From contig NC_091009.1 of NCBI RefSeq assembly GCF_041146395.1, positions 1,472,501 through 1,536,500 on the forward strand: a DNA stretch of 64,000 nt, written 5' to 3'. The position numbers and the translations under genes were made by a program. This DNA comes from Eulemur rufifrons. Taxonomy: Eukaryota; Chordata; Mammalia; Primates; Lemuridae. This document shows, in pieces, positions 46,199 through 59,800 of the stretch. How positions within the stretch are numbered: the stretch's first letter is position 1; each line of letters opens with the position of its first letter. The notes under the pieces were generated by a model that was not told where the DNA came from, searched no databases, and was given only the letters and a program-made list of their open reading frames with translations.

Positions 46199-49100
46199 GG
46201 GTCTGGAGGCTTGCTAAACTCCAGTTTGGAAGAATTGCTATAGTCATATATAGGGATGCTTACATTTACTGATAGAAAGCAACTATTGGTGTGTGATTTG
46301 TAGGCTTGTCTTACTCTAGTTTGGATGAAGAAGCTGAATCATATATAGGAATATTAGCTTTGAGTTAGAGGAAGCATCTATGGGGGGTGCTTTTTTGGCT
46401 TGTTAAACTCTGGTTTGGAAGAAGTTCGAGAGTCTTATATAGGAACGATATCATTCATTCAGAGAAAGCAATTATAGGGAGTTGGTTTGTAGGCTTGCTA
46501 AGCTCTAGTTTGGAGGAAGGCGAGAGTCATATATAGGAACGCTTACATTCACATAAAGCGTCTACGGGGGGACGGTTTCTAGGCTTCCTAAACTCTAGCT
46601 TGGAAAAAGAGGACAGTTATGTATAGGAACTCTCGGCGGGGGATTTGTAGCATTGCTAAAATCTTAGATTGGAAAAGTTGCGAGAGTCATACATAGGAAT
46701 GTTAACATTCACTCAATGAAAGCAACTATAAGGGGTGCTTTCCAGGCTGGCTATACTCTAATTTGGAAAAAGTGCGACAGTCATATATAGGAAGGCTTAT
46801 ATTCACTCAGACAAAGCAATTATGTGTAGGTGTATAGTAGGCATGCTAACTCTAGTTTGGAAAATTTCGAGAGCCATGTATAGGAAAGCTTACAGTAACT
46901 TAGAGAAAGCAACGAACGGGGGTGGAGTGTAGGCTTGCTAAACTCTAGTTTGGAGGAAGTGCCATAGTTCTATATAGGAACGCTTAAATTCGTTCAGAGA
47001 AAACAGCTGTCGGGGATTGGTTTGTAGACATAACTCAAGTTTGGAAGAAGTGCGAGAGACATATATAGGAATGTTTACATTGACTCAAAGAAAGCAACTA
47101 TGGGGGAGTGTTATTTTGGCATGCCAGATGCTAGTTAGGAAGAAGTACAAGACTCATATGTGGGAACGCTTACATTCACACACCGAGAGCAACTAAGGAG
47201 TAGTGTCAGGTAGACATGTTAAAGTCTAGCTTGGGAGAAGTTCCAGAGTCCTATATAGGAAAGGTAACAGCCACTTTGAAAAAGCAAGTCTTGGCGGGTG
47301 GTTTGTAGGCCTGCAAAACCCTGTTTTGGTTGAAGTGTGAGAGTCATATATGAGAACGCTTCCATTCCCTCAGGGAAAGCAACGATGGGGTTGTTTGTAG
47401 GCTTACTAAACTGCAGTTTGGAAGAAGCACGAGAATCACATATAGGAACACATACATTTTGACGCACTGAAAGTAACTATGGGGTGGTGTTTTATAGGCA
47501 TGCTAAACTCTAGTTTGGACGAAGTTTGAGAATCACATATAAGAAAGCTTACAGTCACTTAGAGAAAGCAAATCTCTGGGTGTGGAAAGTAGGCCTGCTA
47601 AACTCTATTTTGGTTGAAGTGTGAGAGTCATATATGGGAACGCTTACATTCACTCAGAGAAAACAACGTTTGGGTGGTGGTTTGTAGGGCATACTAAACT
47701 GTAGTTTGGAAGAAGTACGAGAGTCCTATATAGGAGCACTTACAGTCACGCAGAGAAAGCACTTATGGCGTCAGGTTTTGTAGGCATGCTAAACTGCAGT
47801 TTGGAAGAAGTTGGAGAACCTTATGCAGGAATGATTACCATCACCTAGGGAAAGCAACTCTCGGGAGATTGTTTGTACACATGCTAAACTCTAATTTGGA
47901 TGAAGTGTGAGAGTCAAACATGGGACGGCTTACATTCCCTCAGAGAAACAACATTGGGCTGGTTTTTGTAGGCATACTAATTAGTTTGGAAGAAGTACGA
48001 GAATGATATTTGGGAACGCTTACATTCACCCAGAGAAAGCAACTACGGGGTGGTGTTTTGTAAGCATGCTATAGTTTGGAAGAAGTTCTAAACCTGAACA
48101 GTCACTTAGAGAAAGCAACTCTTGGTGGGTGATTTTTAGGTCTGCTAAATTGTATTTTGAAAGAAGTACCAGAGTCATATATACTAATGCTTACATTCAT
48201 GCAAAGAAAAAACTATGGGGTGATGTTTTGTGGGCATGTTAACCTGTAGTTTGGAAGAAGTTGGAGAGTCTTATTTAGGAAAGCTTACAGTCACCTAGAG
48301 AAAGCAACTCTCAGGAGATCCTTTCTTGGCCTGCTAAACTCTACTTTGCATCAATTGTGAGAGTCAAACATGGGAATGCTTTCATTCATTCAGAGAACAC
48401 AACGTTTGGGTGGTGGTTTGTAGGCATTCTAAACTGTATTTTGGAGGAAGTACGAGAGTCATATATCTGAACGCTTACATTCAGGCATAGACAGCAACTC
48501 TGCGGTCGTATTTTGTTGGCATGCTAAACTGTGGTTTGGAAGAAGTTCGAGAGTCTTATATAGGAAAGATTACAGCGACACAGAGAAAACAGCTCTCGGA
48601 AGTTTATTGATAGGCCTGCTAAACTCTAATTTGGATGAAATGTGAGAACGCTTGCATTCATTCACTCAGAGAAAGAAACATTATCGTGATGGTTTGAAGG
48701 CATAATAACTGTAGTTGGGAAGAAGTAGGAGAGTCATATATATGAACGGTTACATTCACGCAGAGAAAGCAACTGTGGGGTGGCGCAGGTATGCATGTTA
48801 ATCTGTAGTTTGGAGGAAGTGCGAGAGTCATATCTGGGGAAAATTACAGTCACTTAGAGAAAGGAACCATCTTGGGCTGGTTTGTAGATCTGCTAAATTC
48901 TATTTTGGAAACAGAGTGTGAGTCATATATGGGAACGCTTATGTTCACTCAGAGAAAGCAACCACGGTGTGGTGTTTTGTTGGCATGGTGTAGTTTGAAA
49001 GAAGTTGGAGATTCTTATATAGGAAAGTTTACAGTCACCTAGAGAAAGCAACTCACGGGGCGTGGTTTGTAGGCCTGCTAAACTCTAATTTAGATGAAGT

Positions 49101-52100
49101 GAGAGAGGCATATATATGAACGCTTATATTGATGCAGAGAAAGTAACTATGGGGTGGTGTTTTGTAGGCATGCTAAAATATAATTTGGAAGAAGTTCAAA
49201 AGCAGACAGTCACTTAGAGAAAGCAACTCTCGGTGGTTCATTTTTCGGTCTGCTAAATTGTATTTTGAAAGAAGTACCAGAGTCATATATACAAACGCTT
49301 ACATTCATGCAGAGAAAGCAACTGTGGGGTGGTGTTTTCTAGGCATGCTAAACTCTAGTTTGGACGAAGTTTGAGAATCACATATAAGAAAGCTTAGAGT
49401 CACTTAGAGAAAGCAAATCTCTGGTGTGGAATGTAGGCGTGCTAAACTCTATTTTGGTTTCAGAGTGAGAGTCATATATGGGAAGGCTTACATTCACTCA
49501 GAGAAAGCTACGATGATGTGGTGGTTTGTAGGCATACTAAACTCTAGTTTGGAAGAAGTAGGAGAATGATATATGGGAACACTTACATTCATGCAGAGAA
49601 AGCAATTATGGGGTGGATTTTTTGTAGCCATGCTAATCTCTATTTTGCAAGAAGTTAAAGAGTAATATATAGGAAAACGTACCGTCATTTATAGAAACCA
49701 ACTTTCAGGGGATGGTTTGTAGGCCTGCAAAACTCTACTTTGGAAGAAGGGGGAGAGTCATTTTGGGGACTGCGTACATTCACTCAGAGAAATCAACGAT
49801 CCGGTTGTGGTTTGTAGGCATACTAAACTCTAGTTTGGAAGAAGTACGAGAATCATATATAGGAACGCTTACATTCATGCAGAGAAAGCAACTATGGAAT
49901 GATGTTTGTATGCCTACTAAACTACAGTTTGGGGGATGTTCGAGAGTCATATCTGGGATGCTTACAGTCATTTAGAGAAAGCAACTCTTGGGGGGGTGGT
50001 TCGTAGGCCTGCTAAACTCTATTTTCAATGAAGTGTTAGAATCATATACAGGAACGCTTACATTCACTCAGAGAAAGCAACGTTGGGGTGGCCGTTTTTG
50101 AGCATACTGAACTCTACTTTGGAAGAGGTACGAGAGACATATACAGGAACGCTTACATTAACACAGAGAAAGCAAATACGGGGTGCTGTAGTGCAGGCAT
50201 GCTAAACTATAGATTGGAAGAAGTTCGAAAGCTGACAGTCATTTACAGAAAGCAACTCTTGGCGGGTGATTTTTAGGTCTGCTAAATTGTATTTTGAAAG
50301 ACGTACCAGAGTCATATAGACAAACGCTTACATTCATGCAGAGAAAGAAACTATGGGGTGATGTGTTGTTGGCATGCTAAACTGCAGTTTGGAAGGAGTT
50401 CGAGAGTGTTATATAGGATAACTTACAGTCACCTAGAGAAAGCAACACTCGGGACAGCTTTGCAAGCCTGTAAACACTAATTAGCAGCAATTGTGAGAGT
50501 CAAACATGGGAACGCTTACATTCACTCAGAGAACACAACGTTTGGGTGGTGATTTGTAGGCATCATAACTGTAGTTTGGAAGAAGTAGGAGAGTCATATA
50601 TATGAACGGTTACATTCACGCAGAGAAAGCAACTGATGGGTGGCGTATGTACGCATGTTAATGTATACTTTGGAGGAAGTTCGGGAGTCTTATCTGGGGA
50701 AAATTGCAGTCACTTAGAGAAAGCAACCATCAGGGGCCGTTTTGTAGATCTGCTAAATTCTATTTTGGAAGAAGAGAGAAAGTCATATGTGGGAACGCTT
50801 ATGTTCACTCAGAGAAATCAACGATGGGGCAGTGTTTCGTTGGCATGCTAAACTGTAGTTTGGAAGAAGTTCGCGAGTCTTATATAAGAAAGCTTACAGT
50901 CACCTAGAGAAAGTAACTCTCGGCAGATTGTTTCTAAGCATGCTAAACTCTAATTTGCATCAATTGTGAGAGTCAAACATGGGAACGCTTACATTCACTC
51001 AGAGAACGCAACGTTTGGGTGGTGGTTTGTAAGCATTCTAAACTGTATTTTGGAGGAAGTAGGAGAGTCATATATACGAATGCTTACATTCACGCAGAGA
51101 AAGCAACTCTGGGGTCGTATTTTGTTGGCATGCTAAACTGTGGTTTGGAAGAAGTTCGAGAGCCTTATATAGGAAAGATTACACTGACACAGAGAAAACA
51201 ACTCTCTGTAGTTTGTTGGTAGGTCTGCTAAACTGTAATTTGGATGAAGTGTGAGAACGCTTGCATTCACTCAGAGAAAGAACTTTGTCGTGGTGGTTTG
51301 TAGGAATAACAACTGTAGTTCGAAGAAGTAGGAGAGTCATATATGAACGGTTACATTCACGCAGAGAAAGCAATTGTGGGGTGGTGTATGTAATCATCAT
51401 AATCTGTAGTTTGGAGGAAGTTCGAGAGTCATATCTGGGGAAAATTAGAGTCACTTAGAGAAAGGAACCATCTTGGGCTGGTGTGTAGGTCTGCTAAATT
51501 CTATTTTGGAAAAAGAGTGAGAGTCATATATGGGAACGCTTATGTTCACTCAGAGAAATCAATGATGGGGCGCTGTATTGTTGGCATGCCAAACTGTAGT
51601 TTGGAAGAAGTTCGAGAGTCTTATATAGGAAAGTTTACAGTCACCTAGAGAAAGCAACTCACAGGAGGTGGTTTGTAGGCCGCTAAACTCTAATTTGGAT
51701 GAAGTGAAAGAGGCATACATGGATATGCTTCATTCACTCAGAGAAAGGTAAGTTGGAGTGGCGGTTTTTAGGTATACTAAACTCCAGTTTGGAAGAAGTA
51801 TGAGAGTCATATATATGAACCCTTATATGGACGCAGAGAAAGCAACTATGGAGTGGTGTTTTGTAGGCATGCTAATATATAGTTTGGAAGAAGTTCGAAA
51901 GCAGACAGTCACTTAGAGAAAGCAACTCTTGGCGGTGGATTTTTAGGTCTGCTAAATTGTATTTTGAAAGAAGTACCAGTGTCATATAAAGAACGCTTAC
52001 AGTCATGCAGAGAAAGCATCTGTGGGGTGGTGTATTGTATGCATGCTAAAATCTAGTTTGGACGAAGTTTGTGAATCACATATAAGAAAGCTTAGAGTCA

Positions 52101-53677
52101 CTTAGAGAAAGCAAATCTCTGGTTGTGGAATGTAGGCGTGCTAAACTCTATTGTGGTTTAAGACTGAGCATCATATATGGAAAGGGTTACATTCACTCAG
52201 AGAAAGCAATGATGGTGTGGTGGTTTGTAGGCATACTAAACTCTAGTTTGGAAGAAGTAGGAGAATGATATATGGGAACGCTTACATTCATGCAGAGAAA
52301 GCAATTATGCGGTGGATTTTTTGCACCCATGCTAATCTCTAGTTTGGAAGAAGTTATATAGGAAAGCGTACACTCATTTATAGAAACCAATTTACGGGGG
52401 ATGGATGGTAGGCCTGCAAAACTCTACTTTGGAAGAAGGGGGAGAGTCATATTGGGGACCACGTACATTGACTCAGAGAAATCAAGGATGGGGTTGTGTT
52501 TTGTAGGCATACTAAACTCTAGTTTGGAGGAAGTACCAGAATCATATATAGGAACGCTTACATTCATGCAGAGAAAGCAACTATGGAGTGATGTTTGTAT
52601 GCCTACTAAACTATAGTTTGGAGGATGTTCGAGAGTCATATCTGGGAAGCTTACAGTCATTTAGAGAAAGCAACTCTCTGGGGGTGGTTCATAGGCCTGC
52701 TAAACTCTATTTTCAATGAAGTGTTAGAATCATATACAGGAACGCTTACATTCACTCAGAGAAAGCAACGTTGGGGTGGTGGTTTGTAGGTATACTAACC
52801 TGTAATTTGGAAGAAGCAAAAGAATCACATATAGAACCGCTTACATTCAGGCACTGAAAGCCACTATGGGTTCGTGTTTTTAGGCATGATAAACTGTAGT
52901 TTGGAAGAAGTTCGAAAGCTGTCACTTAGAGAAAGAAACTCTCTGCGTGTGATTTTTAGGTCTGCTAAATTGTGTTTTGAAATAAGTACCAGAATCATAG
53001 TTACAAACGGTTACATTCATGCAGAGAAAGAAACTATGGGGTGATGTTTTGTGGGCATGCTAAACTGCCCACAAAACTTCTAAGAAGTTCGAGAGTCTTA
53101 TATAGGAAAGCTTACAGTCACCTAGAGAAAGCAACTCTCGGGAGATGGTTTCTAAGCCTGCTAAACTAATTTGCACCGATTGTTAAAGTCAAACATGGGA
53201 AGGTTTACATCCACTCAGAACGCAACGTTTGGGTTGTGGTTTGTGGCCATAATAACTGTAGTTCGGAAAAAGTAGGAAAGTCATATATATGAACGGTTAC
53301 ATTCAGGCAGAGAAAGCAACTGTTGGGTACCGTATGTACGCGTGCTAATCTATAGTTTGGAGGAAATTCGAGAGTCATATCTAGGGAAAATTACAGTCAC
53401 ATAGCTAAATCAACCATCGGGGACTGGTTTGTAGGTCTGCTAAATTCTATTTTGGAAAAAGAGATTCATATAAGGGAATGCTTATGTTCACTCAGAGAAA
53501 GCAATGATCCGGTGGTGTATTGTTGGCATGCTAAACTGTAGTTTGGAAGAAGTTCGAGAGTTTTATATAGGAAAGCTTACATTCACCTAGAGAAAGCAAC
53601 TTTCAGGATGTGGTTTATAGGCCTGGTGAACTCTAATTTGGATCAAGTGTGAGAGTCATACATACGAGTTCCAAAAT
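46199..53677 (+). repeat. Satellite 2, left arm: about 95-bp units, forward
   Basis: Units begin around aggcatgctaaact and contain tagtttggaagaagt, gagagtcatatatagg and acattcactcagagaaagc. Measured steps near 46930-47500 are 95, 92, 94, 95, 93 and 97 bp. Roughly 79 units lie in this arm. Three unit types tend to follow one another, told apart by tcacctagag, cacgcagag and cactcagag. A longer period of about 2690 bp is visible (for example 49770 and 52460). I do not recognise the family, and the short open frames are repeat by-products. Confidence 0.93.
53047..53076. repeat. Local hairpin replacing part of a satellite 2 unit
   Basis: ttttgtgggca (53047-53057) and tgcccacaaaa (53066-53076) are perfectly complementary around an 8-base loop. 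The second arm stands where other units read gcagtttgg, so it looks like a templated local inversion. Confidence 0.7.
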
Positions 53678-56600
53678 ACAGTTTAGTATGCCTACAAACC
53701 ACCAGCCCAACATTGCTTTCTCTGAGTGGATATAGGCTTTCCCTTATATGAATCTCGGACTGCTTTCAAAATGCAATTTACCGGACCTACAAAACACCGC
53801 CTGAGAGTTGCTTTCTCTCACTATAAGCTTTCCTATATATGACTTTGGAACATAGTTTAGCATGCCAACAAAAGGCCACCCCATAGTTTGCGTGAATGTA
53901 AGCGTTCCTATGCATCACGCTCGTACTTCCTCCAAAGTATAGTACACCTACAAACCACCTCCCCAACTTTGCTTTTTCTGAGTGAATGTAAGCATTCTTT
54001 TATTCTCGTACTTCCTCCAAACTCCAGTTTAGTGTGACTAAAAACCACCACCGCAACCCTGCTTTCTCTGAGTGAATGTTAGCGTTCCCGTTTATGATTC
54101 ACACTTCATCCAAAATAGAATTTAGCAGAACTACAAACCAGCCCCCAAGGGTTGCTTTCTCTATGAGACTGTAAGCTTTCCTATTACTCTTAACTTCTTC
54201 GCAACTAGAGATTTGCATGCCTACAAAACACCACCCCATAGTTGCCCTCTCTGCGTGAATGTAAGCACTTGTATATATGACTCTGCTACTTCTTCCAAAA
54301 TACAGTTTAGTATGCTTACAAACAACCAACCAAACGTTGCGTTCTCTGAGAGAATGTTAGCGTTCCCAAGTATGACTGTTCCAAATGATGCAAAGTAGAG
54401 TTTAGCAGGCTTACAAACTATCTCTCGAAAGTTGCTTCCTCTGGGGGACTGTAAGCTTTCCTATAAAAGACTGTCGAACTTCTTCGAAACTACATTTCAG
54501 CACGCCAACAAAACATCACCACATAGTTTCTTTCTCAGCATAAATATAAGCGATTTTATATATGACTCTGGTACTTCTTTCAAAATACAATTTAGCAGAC
54601 CTCTAAATCAACCGCCGAGAGTTGCCTTCTCTAAGTCACTGTCAGCTTTCGAACTTCTTCCAAATTATATTTTAGCAGGCCTACAAAACACCACCCCATA
54701 GTGGCCCTCTCTGGGTGAATGTAAGCGCTCATATATATGACTCTGCTACTTCCAAAATACCGTTTAGTATGCTTACAAACAACCACCCAAAAGTTAAGTT
54801 CTCTGAGAGAATGTTAGCGTTCCCAAGTATGACTGTTCCAAATGATGCAAAGTAGAGTTTAGCAGGCTTACAAACTATCTCTCGAAAGTTGCTTCCTCTA
54901 GGGGACTGTAAGGTTTCCTATAAAAGACTGTCGAACTTCTTCGAAACTACATTTCAGCACGCCAACAAAACATCACCACATAGTTTTTCTCAGCATCAAT
55001 GTAAGAGATTTTATATATGACTCTGGTACTTCTTTCAAAATACAATTTAGCAGACCTCAAAATCAACCGCCAAGAGTTGCATACTCTAAGTCACTGTCAG
55101 CTTTCGAACTTCTTCCAAATTATATTTTAGCATGCCTACAAAACACCACCCCATAGTTGCTTTCTCTGCGTCCATATAAGCGTTCATATATATGACTCTC
55201 GTACTTCTTCCAAACTGGAGTTTAGTATACCTAAAAGCCGGCACCACAATTTACCTTTCTCTGAGTGAATGAAGCGTATCCATGTATGCCTCTTTCACTT
55301 CATCCAAATTAGAGTTTAGTGGCCCACAAACCACCTCCTGTGAGTTGCATTCTCTAGGTGACTGTAAACTTTCCTATATAAGACTCTCGAACTTCTTCCA
55401 AACTACAGTTTAGCATGCCAACAATACAGCGCCCCATCGTTGATTTCTCTGAGTGAACATAAGCGTTCCCATATATGACTCTCACTCTTCTTCCAAAATA
55501 GAATTTAGCAGACCTACACAACACCCGATGGTTCCAATTCTCTACGTGACTCTAATTTTCCCCAGATATGACTCTCGAACTTTCTCCAAACTATAGATTA
55601 TGATGATTACATAGGCCACCCCACAGTTGCTTTCTCTGCGTGAATGTAACCGTTCATATATGACTCTCCTTCTTTTAAACTACAGCATTTATTCCTACAA
55701 ACCATCACGACAACGTTCTTTCTCTGAGTGAATGCAAGCATTCTCACACTTCATCCAAATTACAGTTTAGCAGACCTACCAACAAACTACAGAGAGTTGT
55801 TTTTCTCTGTGTCACTGTAATCTTTCTTATGTAAGGCTCTCGAACTTCTTCCAAACCACAGTTTAGCATGCCAACAAAATACGACCCCAGAGTTGCTTTC
55901 TCTGCGTGAATGTAAGCATTCGTATATATGAGTCTCCTACTTCCTCCAAAATACAGTTTAGAATGCTTACAAACCACCACCCAAACGTTGCGTTCTCTGA
56001 GTGAATGTAAGCGTTCCCATGTTTGACTCTCACAATTGATGCAAATTAGAATTTAGCATGCTTAGAAACAATCTTCCGAGAGTTGCTTTCTCTAGGTGAC
56101 TGTAATTTTCCCCAGATATGACTCTCGCACTTCCTCCAAACTACAGATTAGCATGCATACATACGCCACCCAACAGTTGCTTTCTCTGCGTGAATGTAAC
56201 CGTTCATATATATGACTCTCCTACTTCTTCTGAACTACAGTTATTATGCCTACAAACCACCACCCAAACGTTGTGTTCTCTGAGTGAATGTAAGCGTTCC
56301 AATGTTTGACTCTCACAATTGCTGCTAGTTAGAGTTTAGCAGGCTTGCAAAGCTCTCCTGAGTGTTGCTTTCTCTAGGTGACTGTAAGCTATCCAAATAA
56401 CACTCTCGAACTCCTTCCAAACTGCAGTTTAGCATCCCCACAACACATCACCCCATATTTTCTTTCTACTCTTGAATGTAAGCGTTTGTATATAAGACTC
56501 TGACACGTCTTTCAAAATACTATTTAGCAGACTGAAAAAATCACCCGCCAAGAGTTGCTTTCTCTAAGTGACTGTCAGCTTTAGAACTTCTTCCAATCTA

Positions 56601-56860
56601 TAGTTTAGCATGCCTGCACTACAGCACCCCGTATTTGCTTTCTCTGTGTTAATGTAAGCGTTCGTATTTATGTCTCTCGGACCTCTTCCAAAGTAGAGTT
56701 TAGTATGCTCAAAAACGGCCACCCCAACGTTGCTTTCTCTGAGTGAATGTAAGCGTTCCTGTATATGATTTTAACACTTCATTGAAAATAGAGTTTAGCA
56801 GGCCTACGAACCACCCCCCGAGAGTTACATCCTCCAAACTATAGTTTAGTAGGCATACAA
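53330..56860. repeat. Unpaired or weakly paired centre of the inverted repeat
   Basis: Outside this interval the two arms of satellite 2 can be matched unit by unit. Inside it I could not match them one to one. The direction of the units flips near 53677/53678. All of it is still 95-bp satellite. Confidence 0.6.
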
Positions 56861-59800
56861 ACATCACTCCATAGTTGCTTTCTCTGCGTGAATGTAACCG
56901 TTCATATATATGACTTTCCTACTTCTTCCAAACTACAGTTATTATGGCCACAAACTACAACCCAAACCTTCCGTTCTGAGTGGATGTAAACCTTCTGATA
57001 TTTGACTTTAACAGTTGGTGCAAATTAGCAGGCTTAGAAACCATCTCCCGAGAGTTGCTCTCTCTAGGTGACTGTAAGCTTTGCTATATAAGATTCTAAA
57101 CTTCCTCCAAACTATAGTTTAGTAGGCATAAAAACATCACTCCATAGTTGCTTTCTCTGCATGAATGTAAGCGTTCCTATATATGATTCTCATACTTCCT
57201 CCAAACTAGAGTTTAGTATGCCTACAAAACACAAGCCCATCCTTGATTTCTCTGAGTCAATGTACGTGGTCCCCAATATGACTCTCTCACTTCTTCCAAA
57301 GTAGAGTTTTGCAGGCCTACCGTCCATCCCCCGAAAGTTGGTTTCTATAAATGACTGTACGCTTTCCTATATAACTTCTTCCAAACTAGAGATTAGCATG
57401 GGTACAAAAACCCACCCCATAATTGCTTTCTCTGCATGAATGTAAGCATTCCCAAATATCATTTTCCTACTTCTTCCAAACTAGAGTTTAGTATGCCTAC
57501 AAACCACCACATCATCGTTGCTTTCTCTGAGTGAATGTAACCCTTTCCATATATGACTCTCAATCTTAAACCAAAATAGAATTTAGCACGCCTACATTCC
57601 ACAACCAGAAATTTGCTTTCCCTAAGTGACTCTAAGCTTTCTTATATGTGATTCTCAAACTTCGTCCAAACTAGAGTTTAGCACGCCTAGAAAACACCAC
57701 CCCACAGTTGCTTTCTCTGCATGAATGTAAGCGTTTGTATATATGACACTGGTACTTCTTTCAAAATACAATTTAGCAGACCTAAAAATCTACCGCCAAG
57801 AGTTGCTTTCTCTGACTGTCTGCTTTCGAACTTCTTCCAAACTATATTTTAGCATGCCAACAAAAAACCACCCCATAGTTGCTTTCTCTGCGTCCATATA
57901 AGCGTTCATATATATGTCTCTCCTACTTCTTCCAAACTGGAGTTTAGTATACCTAAAAACCGGCACCACAATTTACCTTTCTCTGAGTGAATGAAGCGTA
58001 TCCATGTATGCCTCTTTCACTTCATCCAAATTAGAGTTTAGCGGCCTACAAACCACTTCCTGTGAGTTGCTTTCTCTAGGTGACTGTAAACTTTCCTATA
58101 TAAGACTCTCGAACTTCTTCCAAACTACAGTTTGGCATGCCAACAATACAGCGCCCCATCGTTGATTTCTCTGGGTGAACATAAGCGTTCCCATATATGA
58201 CTCTCACTCTTTTTCCAAAATAGAATTTAACAGACCTACACACCAGCCCCCGATTGTTCCTTTCTCTAAGTGACTCTAATTTTCCCCAGATATGACTCTC
58301 GAACTTCCTCCAAACTACAGATTATGATGATTACATACACCACCCCACAGTTGCTTTCTCTGCGTGAATGTAACCGTTCATATATGACTCTCCTACTTCT
58401 TCGAACTACAGTTGTTATTCCTACAAACCACCACGACAAAGTTCTTTCTCTGAGTGAATGCAAGCGTTCTCACACTTCATCCAAATTACAGTTTAGCAGA
58501 CCTACCAACAAACTACAGAGAGTTGTTTTCTCTGTGTCAGTGTAATCTTTCCTATATAAGGCTCTCGAACTTCTTCCAAACCACAGTTTAGCATGCCAAC
58601 AAAATACGACCCCAGAGTTGCTTTCTCTGCGTGAATGTAAGCATTCGTATATATGACTCTCCTACTTCCTCCAAAATACAGTTTAGAATGCTTACAAACC
58701 ACCACCCAAACGTTGCGTTCTCTGAGTGAATGTAAGCGTTCCCATGTTTGACTCTCACAATTGATGCAAATTAGAGTTTAGCATGCTTAGAAACAATCTG
58801 CCGAGAGTTACTTTCTCTAGGTGACTGTAAGCTTTCTTATATAAGACTCGCGAACTTCTTCCAAACTACAGTTTAGCATGCCAACGAAACACTGCCCCAT
58901 CGTTGATTTCTCTGAGTGAACATAAGCGTTCCCACATATGACTTTCTCTCTTCTTCCAAAATAGAATTTAGCAGATCTACAAAACGGCCCCCGATGGTTG
59001 CTTTCTCTAAGTGACTGCAATTTTCCCCAGATAAGACTCCCGAACTTCCTCCAAAGTATACATTAACATGCGTACATACGCCACCCATCAGTTGCTTTCT
59101 CTGCGTGAATGTAACCGTTCATATATATGACTCTCCTACTTCTTCCAAACTACAGTTATGATGCCTACAAATCACCACCCAAACGTTGTGTTCTCTGAGT
59201 GAATGTAAGCGTTCCCATGTTTGACTCTCACAATTGCTGCTAATTAGTGTTTACAGGCTTGCAAAGCTGTCCCGAGTGTTGCTTTCTCTAGGTGACTCTA
59301 AGTTATCCTATATAACACTCTCGAACTCCTTCCAAACTGCAGTTTAGCATCCCGACAACACATCACCCCATAGTTTCTTTCTCTGCATGAATGTAAGCGT
59401 TTGTCTATATGACTCTGGTACGTCTTTCAAAATACAATTTAGCAGACCTAAAAATCACCCGCCAAGAGTTGCTTTCTGTAAATGACTGTCAGCTTTCGAA
59501 CTTCTTCCAATCTATAGTTTAGCATGCCTGCACTACAGCACCCCATATTTGCTTTCTCTGTGTTAATGTAAGCGTTCCTGTATATGTCTCTCGTACCTCT
59601 TCCAAAGTAGAGTTCAGTATGCTCAAAACGGCCACCCCAACGTTGCTTTCTCTGAGTGAATGTAAGCGTTCCTGTATATGATTCTAACACTTCATTGAAA
59701 ATAGAGTTTAGCAGGCCTACGAACCACCCCCCCAAGAGTTGCTTTCTCTAAATGACTGTAAGCATCCCAGATATGACTCTCGAACATCCCCCAAACTATA

